This document shows, one piece after another, positions 25,592 to 34,786 of a stretch of DNA of 43,298 bases. The stretch covers positions 1-43,298 of the forward strand of contig NZ_JARACP010000024.1 in assembly GCF_028765545.1 (NCBI RefSeq), given 5' to 3'. The position numbers were made by a program, and so were the translations under genes. The stretch is from Aliivibrio sp. S4MY1 (lineage in GTDB: Bacteria > Pseudomonadota > Gammaproteobacteria > Enterobacterales > Vibrionaceae). Positions within the stretch are counted from its first letter, which is position 1; each line of letters starts with the position of its first letter. The notes under the pieces were generated by a model that was given only the letters and a program-made list of their open reading frames with translations, ran no database searches and was not told the origin of the DNA.

Positions 25592-25617
25592 TATAATTGA
25601 TACTGTCTATGTGTGAA

Positions 25618-25654
25618 ATTAAGCTGAATGGATATAATATTCATTCAGCTTAAT
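25618..25654. terminator. Hairpin between convergent tad operon and hybrid kinase
   Basis: ATTAAGCTGAATG and CATTCAGCTTAAT form a perfect 13-pair stem with an 11-base loop. T-runs are poor on both sides, so it may act as a transcript-stabilising or factor-assisted end rather than a strong intrinsic terminator. Confidence 0.65.
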
Positions 25655-25662
25655 CGTTTCTA

Positions 25663-27888
25663 TTATGATTGTTCATCTTCAAATATCCTCGCTACAATAT
25701 CATCTAACTTACTATTTTCAATAGGTTTAACTAAATACCCATCACAATGCTGTTTGATTTCAATTTCTTCATTTAGCATGCCTTGGGCAGTAATTGCGAT
25801 TACCGGAATATGTTGCATATCTTCTTTACTTTTAATTATTTGAGAGAGTTCAATCCCATTCATGACGGGCATCTTTATATCTGTAAAAATAGCATCTGGG
25901 AGTTGTGAGCATTGGGCAAGCTTATCTAATAAATCCTGCCCGTTAATGCCTTCTATAATTTTGAATTTATAAGGTTCCAGCTTTCTTTTTAATACTTCGC
26001 GATTAAATTGAATATCATCAACAATGGCAATGCGTTTTAGAGGCGGGATTTTAGCAAGTTGTCGTTCGGAAACTTGTTTTTTTGTTATAATTCTAGACTG
26101 ATCTATCTCAATGTTTTTTAAGGTAACATAAATTGAAGTGCCGATATTTATTTTGCTTTTTATTGATATTTCACCGTTCATGTCTTCAATGATTTTTTTT
26201 GTTATAAATAGACCTAAGCCTGTTCCATGCTCATTATCTTTATTATACATCTGCTCAAATGGTTCAAAAACACGATTAATATCTTGTTCATGTATCCCTC
26301 TGCCATTATCTGTAAATTCAAGGATTACGTCAGTTGATGATGTCGATGTCTTTATATAACTTACATTAATAATAATTTGCCCACCAATATCTGTGAATTT
26401 GATGGCATTACTTAGTAGGTTCATTACTATTTTGGTTAAACGATTCTTATCAATTTTTATGTTACTAAATTGGTGGTTTTTAAATTCAATGCTAATGTCT
26501 TTTAATTGTGATTGATTCTTAACTATATTAATTGTGTTAGTGATGATAGTTTCAATAGAGTGTGATTCATTATTTAACACGGTTTTATCGGCTTCAATTT
26601 TACTTAAATCGAGAACGTCATTAACCATTTCTAACAAACCAAGTCCAGCATGATGCAAGGTATCTAATGTTTCCTTTTTATCTTTGTCTGTTTCTTTTTC
26701 GCTTAGGTATAAGCTTAATCCTAAAATAGCATTTAGAGGAGTTCTGAGTTCATGTGATATGTTGGCAATAAATGTTGATTTATTAATATTTGCAGACTCT
26801 GCAATTTCTTTCGCTTTTTTTAATTTATCTGTTCTGTCGTTGATTTCACCTTCTAAATTATCGACACGTGTTGACACATGTTGAGCCATTTTTGATACAT
26901 TTCTTGCTAATATACCAAGCTCATCTTTTCTATCAAGTAATGGATTGTTATACTCATAATTGCCATGTCTAATTTCTTTTATCCATTTATTAAATAGAAC
27001 TAAAGTGTTTTTTATATAGTTTGTAATAATCGTTGATGTTATTAATGTGATTATGGTTATAATTATAACCATGCTTATTATTTTGTACACAATAGCATTG
27101 TAATTATTATGTATTTTTTTTGTTAGTTCTTGATTGTATGTTTTAGAATCTTTCTTTTTGATTATCACACCAATATTCCATGAATAGCCAATTACTGGCC
27201 TTATTGCTGCGATATATTGTTCATTATCAAACCCCATTTCAGAATTCCATTCTTCTTTTCTTTTTATTTTTTCCAACATTACTCTTTCACTCTTGTTTAA
27301 TGTTGTTATGCCTTTTGGGTCGTTAAATTTGTTTTTATATTTCTTTAAGTATTTATTTGATAGTTTATCACCAGTTAGCATATTAATATCAGTATCAATC
27401 AATAAGGTTGTGAATTTTGTATGGTTTTTATCATTTGAAATTTTTCTTATTATGCTTGATATATTAGTTTCAAAATTTAAAAACAAATCAGGGTTTATTT
27501 TGTATTGCCTCGTTAATATATCTGTTGGTTCTTTATTTATTATAGTCTCTTTGTTTGTGATATAGGCAACGGTAGAATGTTTTTCTAATTCCATGGTGGA
27601 AATTTGTATCATGTTTTTTGTGTTTAAGTTTCCTATTTCTTTTATTAAATCTAAATATCTATGCTCAATACTTTTAATATCATCCAATTCAGCACTTAAA
27701 GAATCACTAATATCAGATGCATAGTCTGAAACAATTTCTTCTATGTATTTATTTTCTACATTTTTAGCCGCTATCGTAATCTCTTTTTCGTTATCAGAAA
27801 TTATCTGAAAAGAGGCTATTGATATTGCAATAGCATAAATAGTGATACTTCCAGTAAGAGTAATAAAAAATTTGTTTTTTAAAAGCAT
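25663..27888 (-). CDS. Hybrid sensor histidine kinase (Cache-like sensor, HAMP, HisKA, HATPase, receiver)
   Basis: The 741-residue protein has helix 1 at about residues 8-28, a ~240-residue periplasmic sensor of likely Cache fold (ending QYIAAIRPVIGYSWNIGVII), helix 2 at about 272-292, HAMP (about 293-345), the phosphoacceptor H379 in NISHELRTPLNAILG, N-box NLLSNAIKF, G1 DNGRGI, G2 HGTGLGLFITKKI, and a C-terminal receiver with D670 (IFTDIKMPVMNG) and Lys in YLVKPI. No HPt follows. The orphan HPt at 13561 on the other side of the tad operon is a natural partner. Codon use is strongly AT-biased like the regulator cassette at 12.2-13.9 kb and unlike glp. It is convergent with tad. Confidence 0.92.
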   Translation of the reverse strand: MLLKNKFFITLTGSITIYAIAISIASFQIISDNEKEITIAAKNVENKYIEEIVSDYASDISDSLSAELDDIKSIEHRYLDLIKEIGNLNTKNMIQISTMELEKHSTVAYITNKETIINKEPTDILTRQYKINPDLFLNFETNISSIIRKISNDKNHTKFTTLLIDTDINMLTGDKLSNKYLKKYKNKFNDPKGITTLNKSERVMLEKIKRKEEWNSEMGFDNEQYIAAIRPVIGYSWNIGVIIKKKDSKTYNQELTKKIHNNYNAIVYKIISMVIIITIITLITSTIITNYIKNTLVLFNKWIKEIRHGNYEYNNPLLDRKDELGILARNVSKMAQHVSTRVDNLEGEINDRTDKLKKAKEIAESANINKSTFIANISHELRTPLNAILGLSLYLSEKETDKDKKETLDTLHHAGLGLLEMVNDVLDLSKIEADKTVLNNESHSIETIITNTINIVKNQSQLKDISIEFKNHQFSNIKIDKNRLTKIVMNLLSNAIKFTDIGGQIIINVSYIKTSTSSTDVILEFTDNGRGIHEQDINRVFEPFEQMYNKDNEHGTGLGLFITKKIIEDMNGEISIKSKINIGTSIYVTLKNIEIDQSRIITKKQVSERQLAKIPPLKRIAIVDDIQFNREVLKRKLEPYKFKIIEGINGQDLLDKLAQCSQLPDAIFTDIKMPVMNGIELSQIIKSKEDMQHIPVIAITAQGMLNEEIEIKQHCDGYLVKPIENSKLDDIVARIFEDEQS

Positions 27889-28408
27889 ATGTAGCCTACA
27901 TTTTAGTGCATTTCAGGGAGTAAAGCTGATACGTAATAGTAACTCGTACTGATTTGGCTATGATTAACATTTTTAAGAATGTCCTTATTTATTGTATTGA
28001 TGCTTTATATAATGTTCTTTTCGTTTCAGAATGGTTGGAAACGAACATCGGTAGGTATTTCTGATTGTGAATATTTTCTATATGTAAGGTTGCTTTATAT
28101 CCCCTTAATGCAATTAATTGCTTACTATTCAATTAATTATGTTAATTTTCAGGGTTGGTTTTATTTAAGAGAACTTAGATGTTTTATTAAAGTATGCATT
28201 GATATTAAACCTGGTTATACCTATTCGCTTGCTTGCTTTATGCTCTAGATCTTCTTTTTGTTATTCTAACACGCGTTTTTTGTGCTCGAACGCTCATTTC
28301 GGGTTTGTAGGTATTTAAATTATTAATAAAAGGAGTACATTTCTCGCAGCTTAACGTGAATGCAGTAAACCTACTTTAATAATAAATAACGAAACAAAGG
28401 AATGAATC
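27889..28408. other. 520-base intergenic region between the hybrid kinase and glpF
   Basis: It carries the kinase's upstream region at its left and glpF control signals at its right (GlpR-like operator at 28281-28298). In between lies an inverted repeat TTCGTTTC (28020-28027)/GAAACGAA (28038-28045) flanked by GlpR-like half-sites AATGTTC and CGAACAT. An 89-codon open frame at 27979-28248 looks accidental. No RNA gene is recognised. Confidence 0.5.
28281..28298 (+). promoter_or_regulatory. GlpR operator before glpF
   Basis: TGTGCTCGAACGCTCATT matches 15 of 18 positions of the enteric GlpR operator WATKYTCGWWCGAACATW. It lies 110 bases before the glpF start and ends in CGCTCATT like the glpD site. 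Confidence 0.65.
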
Positions 28409-29263
28409 ATGGCGAATAATGAACAACATACATTACTTGGACAATGCATCGCTGAATTTATCGGTGCCGGTTTATTGATCTTTTTTGGTGTCGGCTGTGT
28501 TGCCGCTTTAGTATTAACTGGCGCAGAGTTTGGTCAGTGGGAAGTCAGTATTATATGGGGCATAGGTGTTGCGATTGCCATTTATTGTACTGCGGGCGTT
28601 TCTGGTGCTCATCTAAATCCTGCGGTAACCATTGCACTTGCTGCGTTTCATGGGTTTGATAAAGCAAAAATAATTCCTTATATCATTGCTCAGGTATTAG
28701 GGGCTTTCTGCTCAGCTGCATTGGTCTATGCTTTATACAGCAATTTATTTTCTGATTATGAAATTGCAAATGGTTTTTTACGTAGCAGTAAAGAAGCATT
28801 ATCTACAGCTGGTATCTTCTCAACTTATCCACATCCTTCTTTATCGATACTAGGCGCATTTGCGGTTGAATTTGTAATTACTGCGGTTCTTATGTTTGGA
28901 ATTCTTGCTTTAGGTGATGAGCATAATGGTGCTTCTCGCGGAGCAATGAATCCACTTCTAATTGGTTTACTAATTGCTGTTATTGGTGGTTCTCTTGGTC
29001 CTCTAACTGGCTTTGCAATGAACCCTGCTCGTGATTTTGGTCCAAAGCTGTTTGCTTACTTAGCTGGTTGGGATTATGCATTAACGGGAGCAAAAGAAAT
29101 TCCTTATTTTATCGTTCCAATTCTAGCGCCAATTGCTGGTGCGTGTTTCGGTGGTTGGGCGTATCCAAAAATGATTGGCGCTTATCTACCAAAAGCAGGT
29201 CATGGTTGTACTATTCCGAATCAGTGTGATTCAGAAGAAGAAACCAAAACTGCTGAAGTGTAA
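28409..29263 (+). CDS. glpF: Glycerol facilitator GlpF
   Basis: This 284-residue aquaglyceroporin in the inner membrane lets glycerol diffuse in. Both pore motifs are present: NPA at residues 70-72 (SGAHLNPAVT) and in GFAMNPARDFGPK, with the selectivity Arg after the second and Trp50 in the first helix. Six membrane helices and two half-helices are evident. AAGGA precedes the ATG. The 71-base gap to glpK has no terminator, so glpFK is one operon. Control by GlpR is inferred from the operator upstream. Confidence 0.97.
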   Translation: MANNEQHTLLGQCIAEFIGAGLLIFFGVGCVAALVLTGAEFGQWEVSIIWGIGVAIAIYCTAGVSGAHLNPAVTIALAAFHGFDKAKIIPYIIAQVLGAFCSAALVYALYSNLFSDYEIANGFLRSSKEALSTAGIFSTYPHPSLSILGAFAVEFVITAVLMFGILALGDEHNGASRGAMNPLLIGLLIAVIGGSLGPLTGFAMNPARDFGPKLFAYLAGWDYALTGAKEIPYFIVPILAPIAGACFGGWAYPKMIGAYLPKAGHGCTIPNQCDSEEETKTAEV

Positions 29264-29334
29264 ATAAAAATAAAACTAACAATTACCTCCCTGTGAGATA
29301 ATACATTAAAACTTATACACAAAAGGATTCCATC

Positions 29335-30849
29335 ATGACTGAGCAAAAATACATTGTTGCACTTGACCAAGGAACTACTAGCTCGCGTGCCGTCATTCTT
29401 GACCACGATGCTAATATCGTCAGTGTTTCTCAGCGTGAATTTACCCAGATTTATCCTCAAGCAGGCTGGGTTGAGCATGATCCATTAGAGATCTACGCAA
29501 CGCAAAGTTCGACTCTGGTTGAAACTTTAGCAAAAGCGGGCATTCGCAGTGATCAAATTGCGGGTATTGGTATTACTAACCAACGTGAAACGACGATTGT
29601 TTGGAATAAAGAAACGGGTAAACCTGTTTATAACGCCATTGTTTGGCAATGTCGTCGTACTGCTGATACGTGTGAAAAACTGAAAGAAGCAGGCCTTGAA
29701 GAATACATTCGTGAAAATACAGGTTTAGTTGTTGACCCATATTTCTCAGGTACAAAAATTAAGTGGATTCTTGATAACGTTGAAGGTGCTCGTGAAGACG
29801 CAGAAGCGGGTAAATTATTATTTGGTACAGTAGATACATGGCTTGTGTGGAAAATGACGCAAGGACGTGTTCACGTTACTGATTACACAAATGCTTCTCG
29901 TACCATGGTATTCAATATCAATACATTGCAATGGGATGAAAAACTACTAAAAGAGTTAGATATTCCACTTTCAATGATGCCAGAAGTGAAGTCATCATCT
30001 GAAGTATATGGTGAAACGAACATTGGTGGTAAAGGCGGTACGCGTATTCCAATTGCAGGGATTGCAGGGGACCAACAAGCAGCACTTTACGGTCAAATGT
30101 GTGTTGAACAAGGCCAAGCGAAGAACACCTACGGCACAGGTTGTTTCTTACTAATGAACACCGGTAAAGAGAAAGTAACGTCTCGCAATGGTCTATTAAC
30201 AACACTAGCGTGCGGACCTCGCGGTGAAGCGTCTTATGCACTTGAAGGTGCGGTATTCATGGGCGGAGCATCGATTCAATGGTTACGTGATGAAATGAAA
30301 CTGTTGGCAGATGCAAAAGACTCAGAATACTTTGCAACTAAAGTCGATTCATCAAACGGTGTTTATGTAGTTCCTGCCTTTACTGGACTTGGTGCTCCAT
30401 ATTGGGATGCGTATGCACGCGGCACGATTGTTGGTTTAACTCGCGGCTGTGGTTCAAACCATATTATTCGTGCAACATTAGAGAGTATTGCTTATCAAAC
30501 ACGTGATGTTATTGATGCAATGCAAGCGGATTCAGGTATCAAATTATCAGCACTCCGTGTTGATGGTGGTGCGGTTGCCAATAACTTCTTAATGCAGTTC
30601 CAATCGGATGTATTAGATGTTGCTGTTCATCGACCAAAAGTAACAGAAGTTACCGCTTTGGGAGCTGCTTACCTTGCTGGTTTAGCCGTTGGATTCTGGG
30701 GTGGTCTTGATGAATTGGCTGGTAAAGCCGTAATTGATCGTTCGTTTGAACCTCATCATGATGAAGAGAAGCGTAATCAACGTTATCGTGGTTGGAAACG
30801 AGCAGTGAAATGTGCACAATCGTGGGCAGAGATGCATGACGAAGAGTAA
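29335..30849 (+). CDS. glpK: Glycerol kinase GlpK
   Basis: This 504-residue cytoplasmic kinase of the FGGY family converts glycerol and ATP to sn-glycerol-3-phosphate, trapping the substrate. It has [13 protein letters not shown] at the start (phosphate-binding loop), substrate residues in [14 protein letters not shown] and [15 protein letters not shown], and the family signature [14 protein letters not shown] to [16 protein letters not shown]. The length equals the enteric enzyme. AAGGA lies just upstream of ATG 29335. It is second in the glpFK operon and is followed by a terminator. Confidence 0.98.
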   Translation: MTEQKYIVALDQGTTSSRAVILDHDANIVSVSQREFTQIYPQAGWVEHDPLEIYATQSSTLVETLAKAGIRSDQIAGIGITNQRETTIVWNKETGKPVYNAIVWQCRRTADTCEKLKEAGLEEYIRENTGLVVDPYFSGTKIKWILDNVEGAREDAEAGKLLFGTVDTWLVWKMTQGRVHVTDYTNASRTMVFNINTLQWDEKLLKELDIPLSMMPEVKSSSEVYGETNIGGKGGTRIPIAGIAGDQQAALYGQMCVEQGQAKNTYGTGCFLLMNTGKEKVTSRNGLLTTLACGPRGEASYALEGAVFMGGASIQWLRDEMKLLADAKDSEYFATKVDSSNGVYVVPAFTGLGAPYWDAYARGTIVGLTRGCGSNHIIRATLESIAYQTRDVIDAMQADSGIKLSALRVDGGAVANNFLMQFQSDVLDVAVHRPKVTEVTALGAAYLAGLAVGFWGGLDELAGKAVIDRSFEPHHDEEKRNQRYRGWKRAVKCAQSWAEMHDEE

Positions 30850-30877
30850 TTAATCTAATTTGATGATTAAATAAACG

Positions 30878-30909
30878 AAAGGAGTACATTTTATGTGCTC
30901 CTTTTTCTT
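30878..30909 (+). terminator. Intrinsic terminator after glpK
   Basis: AAAGGAGTACA pairs with TGTGCTCCTTT (one T-G pair) around TTTTA, followed by Ts. Confidence 0.85.
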
Positions 30910-30921
30910 TTCCGAACTTTG

Positions 30922-30937
30922 TTTGATATATATCACG
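30922..30937. promoter_or_regulatory. Candidate CRP site before glpR
   Basis: TTTGA-TATATA-TCACG matches 8 of 10 CRP consensus positions and lies 102 bases before the glpR start. Confidence 0.45.
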
Positions 30938-31038
30938 CATATTTACGTCAAAAATTTCATTCCTTATATTTTCTTTAGTACACTGATTTGAGTTGAAAAA
31001 TATAAGTCATTGATTGATCGAAATTAGGGGAGTAATTC

Positions 31039-31806
31039 GTGAAGCAATTATCAAGACATCAAGAAATCGTAAACCTTGTGCAACAACATGGATATGTGAG
31101 TACTGAAGATTTAGTAGAGCAATTCAAAGTCAGTCCACAAACCATTCGTCGTGATTTAAATGAATTAGCTGATGAGAATAAAATTCGTCGTCATCATGGT
31201 GGTGCAACTATTCCATTAAGCTCGGTCAACACAGAATATACCACTCGTAAGGTAATGCAGTTGAACGAAAAGGATACCATTGCAGAGGCTCTCGCTAAGC
31301 ATATCCCAGATGGTGCAACCCTATTCATTGATATTGGTACTACGCCTGAATCTGTTGCTAAAGCCTTAGTTAAGAATCATAAAGACTTACGGGTAGTGAC
31401 TAATAACATCAATGTCGCTATGATTTTAATGGCTAATCCAGATTTTAAAGTCATCCTCGCTGGCGGTGAAGTACGTAATCGTGATGGTGGTATTGTTGGC
31501 GAAGCTACATTAGATTTTATTAAGCAATTCCGTTTAGATTTTGGGATCTTGGGGATCAGTGGTATTGATTACGATGGTTCATTACTCGATTTTGATTATC
31601 ATGAAGTTCGAGTGAAAAAGGCGATTATTGAGAATAGTCGTAGTGTTTACCTTGCGGTTGACCATACAAAATTTGGTCGAAATGCAATGGTGAACTTAGG
31701 TAATATTAGTGAACTGCAAATGATTATTACCGATCAAGAGCCACCAGAAGAGATCGTGGCAATTCTAAAAGATAATGAAGTCCCTTATGAAGTAATTTCA
31801 AAGTAG
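31039..31806 (+). CDS. glpR: Glycerol-3-phosphate regulon repressor GlpR
   Basis: This 255-residue DeoR-family repressor has an N-terminal HTH (YVSTEDLVEQFKVSPQTIRRDLNELADENKIRRHHGG) spread over residues 15-51 and a sugar-phosphate sensor domain (LFIDIGTTPESVAKAL, VTNNINVAMIL, LAGGEVRNRDGGIVG, DFGILGISGID). It releases DNA when glycerol-3-phosphate binds. GTG start at 31039 with AGGGGAG upstream. It lies between glpK and glpD with terminators on both sides, so it is a single-gene unit. Operator-like sites in front of glpF, glpD and glpA are its expected targets. Confidence 0.96.
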   Translation: MKQLSRHQEIVNLVQQHGYVSTEDLVEQFKVSPQTIRRDLNELADENKIRRHHGGATIPLSSVNTEYTTRKVMQLNEKDTIAEALAKHIPDGATLFIDIGTTPESVAKALVKNHKDLRVVTNNINVAMILMANPDFKVILAGGEVRNRDGGIVGEATLDFIKQFRLDFGILGISGIDYDGSLLDFDYHEVRVKKAIIENSRSVYLAVDHTKFGRNAMVNLGNISELQMIITDQEPPEEIVAILKDNEVPYEVISK

Positions 31807-31824
31807 CGCTCACTTCTAATAAAT

Positions 31825-31863
31825 AAAAAATCCCTGTTCTTGATTAAGATCAGGGATTTTTTG
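31825..31863. terminator. Intrinsic terminator after glpR
   Basis: AAAAAATCCCTG pairs with CAGGGATTTTTT; the T-run on the plus strand completes it. Confidence 0.9.
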
Positions 31864-31947
31864 TATCTGCATCACAGTAAATGTTCGAAATCGAAAATAA
31901 ATAATGACTCTAAACGAAAGTCAAGGTATCGTCTATTTATCGTAATT

Positions 31948-31965
31948 AATGTTCGTTCGCTCATT
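31948..31965 (+). promoter_or_regulatory. GlpR operator before glpD
   Basis: AATGTTCGTTCGCTCATT matches 16 of 18 positions of the enteric GlpR operator and ends 23 bases before the glpD ATG. A further left half-site AATGTTCG lies at 31880-31887, giving a possible second operator. Confidence 0.75.
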
Positions 31966-31988
31966 GTTGGGCATTTGAGGTCACTACT

Positions 31989-33536
31989 ATGAATAATGAA
32001 AACCAAACACACACAACTTGCGCTGTTTTAGATTTAATTGTAGTTGGTGGTGGTATTAATGGGGCCGGTGTTGCTGCTGATGCCGCTGGTCGAGGACTAA
32101 CTGTTGGCTTATATGAAGCATCTGATTTTGCTTCTGCAACATCATCAGCAAGCTCAAAATTAATTCATGGTGGTTTGCGCTATTTAGAACATTATGAATT
32201 TCGTTTAGTATCTGAAGCACTTGCTGAACGTGAAGTGTTATTAGCTAAAGCGCCACATATTGCAAAGCCAATGCGTTTTCGTTTACCTCATCGCCCATTT
32301 TTACGACCTGCATGGATGATCCGTGCAGGTCTGTTCCTTTACGATAATCTAGGTAAACGTACAACTCTTCCTGCAAGTCATTCAGTTAACCTTGCTGCAT
32401 CAGGTTTATTAAAGCCTGAAATGACTAAAGGTTTTGAATATTCAGACTGTTGGGTTGATGATGCTCGTTTGGTGATCCTAAATGCAATGGCTGCAGAGAA
32501 AAATGGCGCAGAAGTGAAAAACTATTGCCGAGTGGAAAAAGCCACTCGTGTTGATGATATTTGGCATGTCAGTATTTTTGATGAGCAAACAAACACGCGT
32601 TTTGAGCGAAAAGCCAAGGCACTGGTTAATGCGGCGGGGCCATGGGTTAAACAGTTTTTTGATGACAGCTTAGAAGATGAATCCCCTCGTAATATTCGTT
32701 TGGTTAAAGGCTCGCATATTGTGGTGCCTAGAATACATAATGAAGAGCAGGCTTATATTCTACAAAATAAAGATAACCGAATTGTATTTGTCATTCCTTA
32801 CATGGAAGATTTTTCTATCATTGGTACAACCGATGTTGAATATAAAGGTGACCCAAGAAAAGTCGCGATCTCAGAAGATGAAGTTAGCTATTTAATTGAT
32901 GTTGTAAACCAGCATTTTGTTGATCAAATAAAACGTGATGATGTTGTGTGGACTTACAGCGGTGTACGTCCATTGTGTGATGATGAATCTGATTCACCTC
33001 AAGCTATAACTCGTGATTACACCTTAGAATTAGAACAAGAGTTAGATCAGGCACCATTGTTATCTATTTTTGGTGGAAAGCTAACAACATATAGAAAACT
33101 GGGTGAAACAGCAATGAAGATGCTGAAGCCATATTTCTCTAAAATGGGAACCCCATGGACAAGAAATGTAGCGTTACCGGGCGGTAATTTTGATTACCCT
33201 CGATCGCAATTAGTAAGTAATATTTGCAGTCAATACCCATGGTTATCAGAGAAAACAGCCACTCGTTATGTAAATCAATTTGGAACACTGGTTTGGACGT
33301 TATTAGAAAATGTAACTTCAGAAGCAGATATGGGCCGAGTATTTTCTGAAGGTGTGTACCAAGCAGAAATCGATTACTTAATGCAGCATGAGTTTTCTCA
33401 AAAAGCCGAAGATGTATTGTGGCGCCGAACCAAGTTAGGGTTGTATTTAACTCAAGACCAGCAAGATGCCGTAGCTCAATATATGAATGAGAAATTAGGA
33501 ACAAAAAAGGGAGTTAAACTTGCGCAAGTGAGTTAA
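31989..33536 (+). CDS. glpD: Aerobic glycerol-3-phosphate dehydrogenase GlpD
   Basis: The 515-residue FAD enzyme on the inner face of the membrane oxidises sn-glycerol-3-phosphate to dihydroxyacetone phosphate and passes electrons to quinone. The FAD-binding motif is VVGGGINGAGVAADAAGRGL with E at the end of the second strand; SSASSKLIHGGLRYLE is the family signature; IIGTTDVEYKGDP and the C-terminal helical domain are as expected. GAGGT lies eight bases before the ATG. It is a single-gene unit with a GlpR site upstream and a strong terminator downstream. Confidence 0.97.
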   Translation: MNNENQTHTTCAVLDLIVVGGGINGAGVAADAAGRGLTVGLYEASDFASATSSASSKLIHGGLRYLEHYEFRLVSEALAEREVLLAKAPHIAKPMRFRLPHRPFLRPAWMIRAGLFLYDNLGKRTTLPASHSVNLAASGLLKPEMTKGFEYSDCWVDDARLVILNAMAAEKNGAEVKNYCRVEKATRVDDIWHVSIFDEQTNTRFERKAKALVNAAGPWVKQFFDDSLEDESPRNIRLVKGSHIVVPRIHNEEQAYILQNKDNRIVFVIPYMEDFSIIGTTDVEYKGDPRKVAISEDEVSYLIDVVNQHFVDQIKRDDVVWTYSGVRPLCDDESDSPQAITRDYTLELEQELDQAPLLSIFGGKLTTYRKLGETAMKMLKPYFSKMGTPWTRNVALPGGNFDYPRSQLVSNICSQYPWLSEKTATRYVNQFGTLVWTLLENVTSEADMGRVFSEGVYQAEIDYLMQHEFSQKAEDVLWRRTKLGLYLTQDQQDAVAQYMNEKLGTKKGVKLAQVS

Positions 33537-33559
33537 TGTTAAATTTAAATCTTTTGATT

Positions 33560-33587
33560 AAGCCTGAAGTATGCTTCAGGCTTTTTT
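33560..33587 (+). terminator. Intrinsic terminator after glpD
   Basis: AAGCCTGAAG and CTTCAGGCTT form a perfect 10-pair stem with loop TATG and a six-T tail. Confidence 0.93.
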
Positions 33588-33659
33588 GATTTTATAGAAA
33601 TACTTGGATTTATCATCTATAAGAGTACTATCTTAAGGTCATATTAATGGGATCGTAAA

Positions 33660-34748
33660 ATGAAAATTAAACTTCTTTCAGTGCTTATTGCGTCTTGTGT
33701 CGCGTATTCAGCGAGTGCCTGTACGGGTATTTCTCTTTCAACTGTTAATCATGATTACATTCAGGCTCGAACGATTGAGTGGGGTCAAAATGATCTGAAC
33801 AGTAAATTAATTGTATCCCCTCGTGACTATTCATATACATCTACCATGCCAGATCAAAAGCAGGGATTAAAGTGGGATTCTAAGTATGGATTTGTTGGTA
33901 TCTCGGTCAGCGATGATCGTTTTATTGCTGACGGTGTTAATGAGGAAGGATTAACTGCCGGCCTATTTTATTTTAAAAATTATGGGTCGTTAGAGAAATA
34001 CAATTCAAATGATACTAAGACAACGATTACTGATATGGACTTTAACCGTTGGATGTTATCGCAGTTTAAAACAGTAGCTGAAGTCGAACAAGCGATTAAG
34101 CATATAAAGATAGTGCCAGTTTATATTGATGCTAAAGGAGTGCCATCCCCAACAGCACATTGGCGCGTAGCTGATAAGCAAGGCAATAACATTGTTATTG
34201 AAATCATGAATAATGGTGAAGTTAATATCCATAAAAATGTGGCTAAAGTGCTGACAAATGCGCCAGATTACCAATGGCAGGTAACTAATTTAAATAATTA
34301 TATTCATTTAACTCCAGGAGTAAGTCCGGGGCAAAAGATCAACGATGTAGATGCTTTCTCGTTTGGCGTTGGTTCTAGCTTTTTAGGGTTGCCGGGTGAT
34401 ATTACGCCACCGTCAAGATTTGTGCGTGCTGCCTTTTATATAAATTCAACGCCTGTAATGAAGGAAGGAGCCGATGCGGTATCTCAGGCATTCCATATTT
34501 TAAATAATTTTGATATTCCGATTGGAAGCGAGTTTAATGATAAAGCACATATTCCTGATTTACCAAGTGCGACGCAATGGACTTCTGTCGTAGACCAAAC
34601 AAATGGATTATTATTTTATAAAACCATGCGTGATAGTACGATAAAAAAAGTGGATTTAAATAAGATCAACTTTACTGGAAAAGTAGAAGAAAAACGGTTG
34701 TTAGATTCAGGAACATTCCATGTTCAAGAGGTGACTCCAGATATATAG
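33660..34748 (+). CDS. Secreted choloylglycine hydrolase / penicillin V acylase-family enzyme
   Basis: This 362-residue N-terminal nucleophile hydrolase has a signal peptide ending SASA at residue 20, so signal peptidase would leave Cys21 (CTGISL) as the N-terminal nucleophile. Other family residues are visible: R in ARTIEWG, the Asp of the VSDDRF/ADGVNEEGL region, Asn in LTNAPDYQWQ and Arg in PPSRFVRA. Members cleave amide bonds in bile salts, penicillin V or acyl-homoserine lactones; sequence alone does not fix the substrate. Periplasmic placement makes quorum-signal or peptide-derived amides as plausible as bile salts. It is a single-gene unit with a strong 3' hairpin. Confidence 0.88.
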   Translation: MKIKLLSVLIASCVAYSASACTGISLSTVNHDYIQARTIEWGQNDLNSKLIVSPRDYSYTSTMPDQKQGLKWDSKYGFVGISVSDDRFIADGVNEEGLTAGLFYFKNYGSLEKYNSNDTKTTITDMDFNRWMLSQFKTVAEVEQAIKHIKIVPVYIDAKGVPSPTAHWRVADKQGNNIVIEIMNNGEVNIHKNVAKVLTNAPDYQWQVTNLNNYIHLTPGVSPGQKINDVDAFSFGVGSSFLGLPGDITPPSRFVRAAFYINSTPVMKEGADAVSQAFHILNNFDIPIGSEFNDKAHIPDLPSATQWTSVVDQTNGLLFYKTMRDSTIKKVDLNKINFTGKVEEKRLLDSGTFHVQEVTPDI

Positions 34749-34757
34749 ATAACTCTT

Positions 34758-34786
34758 TAATCAAGCCTCACTATGAGGCTTGATTA
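34758..34786. terminator. Bidirectional terminator whose loop is the next gene's stop codon
   Basis: TAATCAAGCCTCA and TGAGGCTTGATTA form a perfect 13-pair stem around the loop CTA. On the minus strand that loop is TAG, the stop codon of the EAL-GGDEF gene, and the right arm of the stem encodes its last residues. Confidence 0.88.

Noticed and set aside
27979-28248. 89-codon plus-strand open frame between the hybrid kinase and glpF
   Set aside because: No ribosome site, low-complexity hydrophobic translation with no motif, and it overlaps a probable regulatory region.
29918-30241. 107-codon minus-strand open frame inside glpK, and similar antisense frames in glpD, tadA and tadG
   Set aside because: They mirror strongly coding genes, lack ribosome sites and have no recognisable domains.
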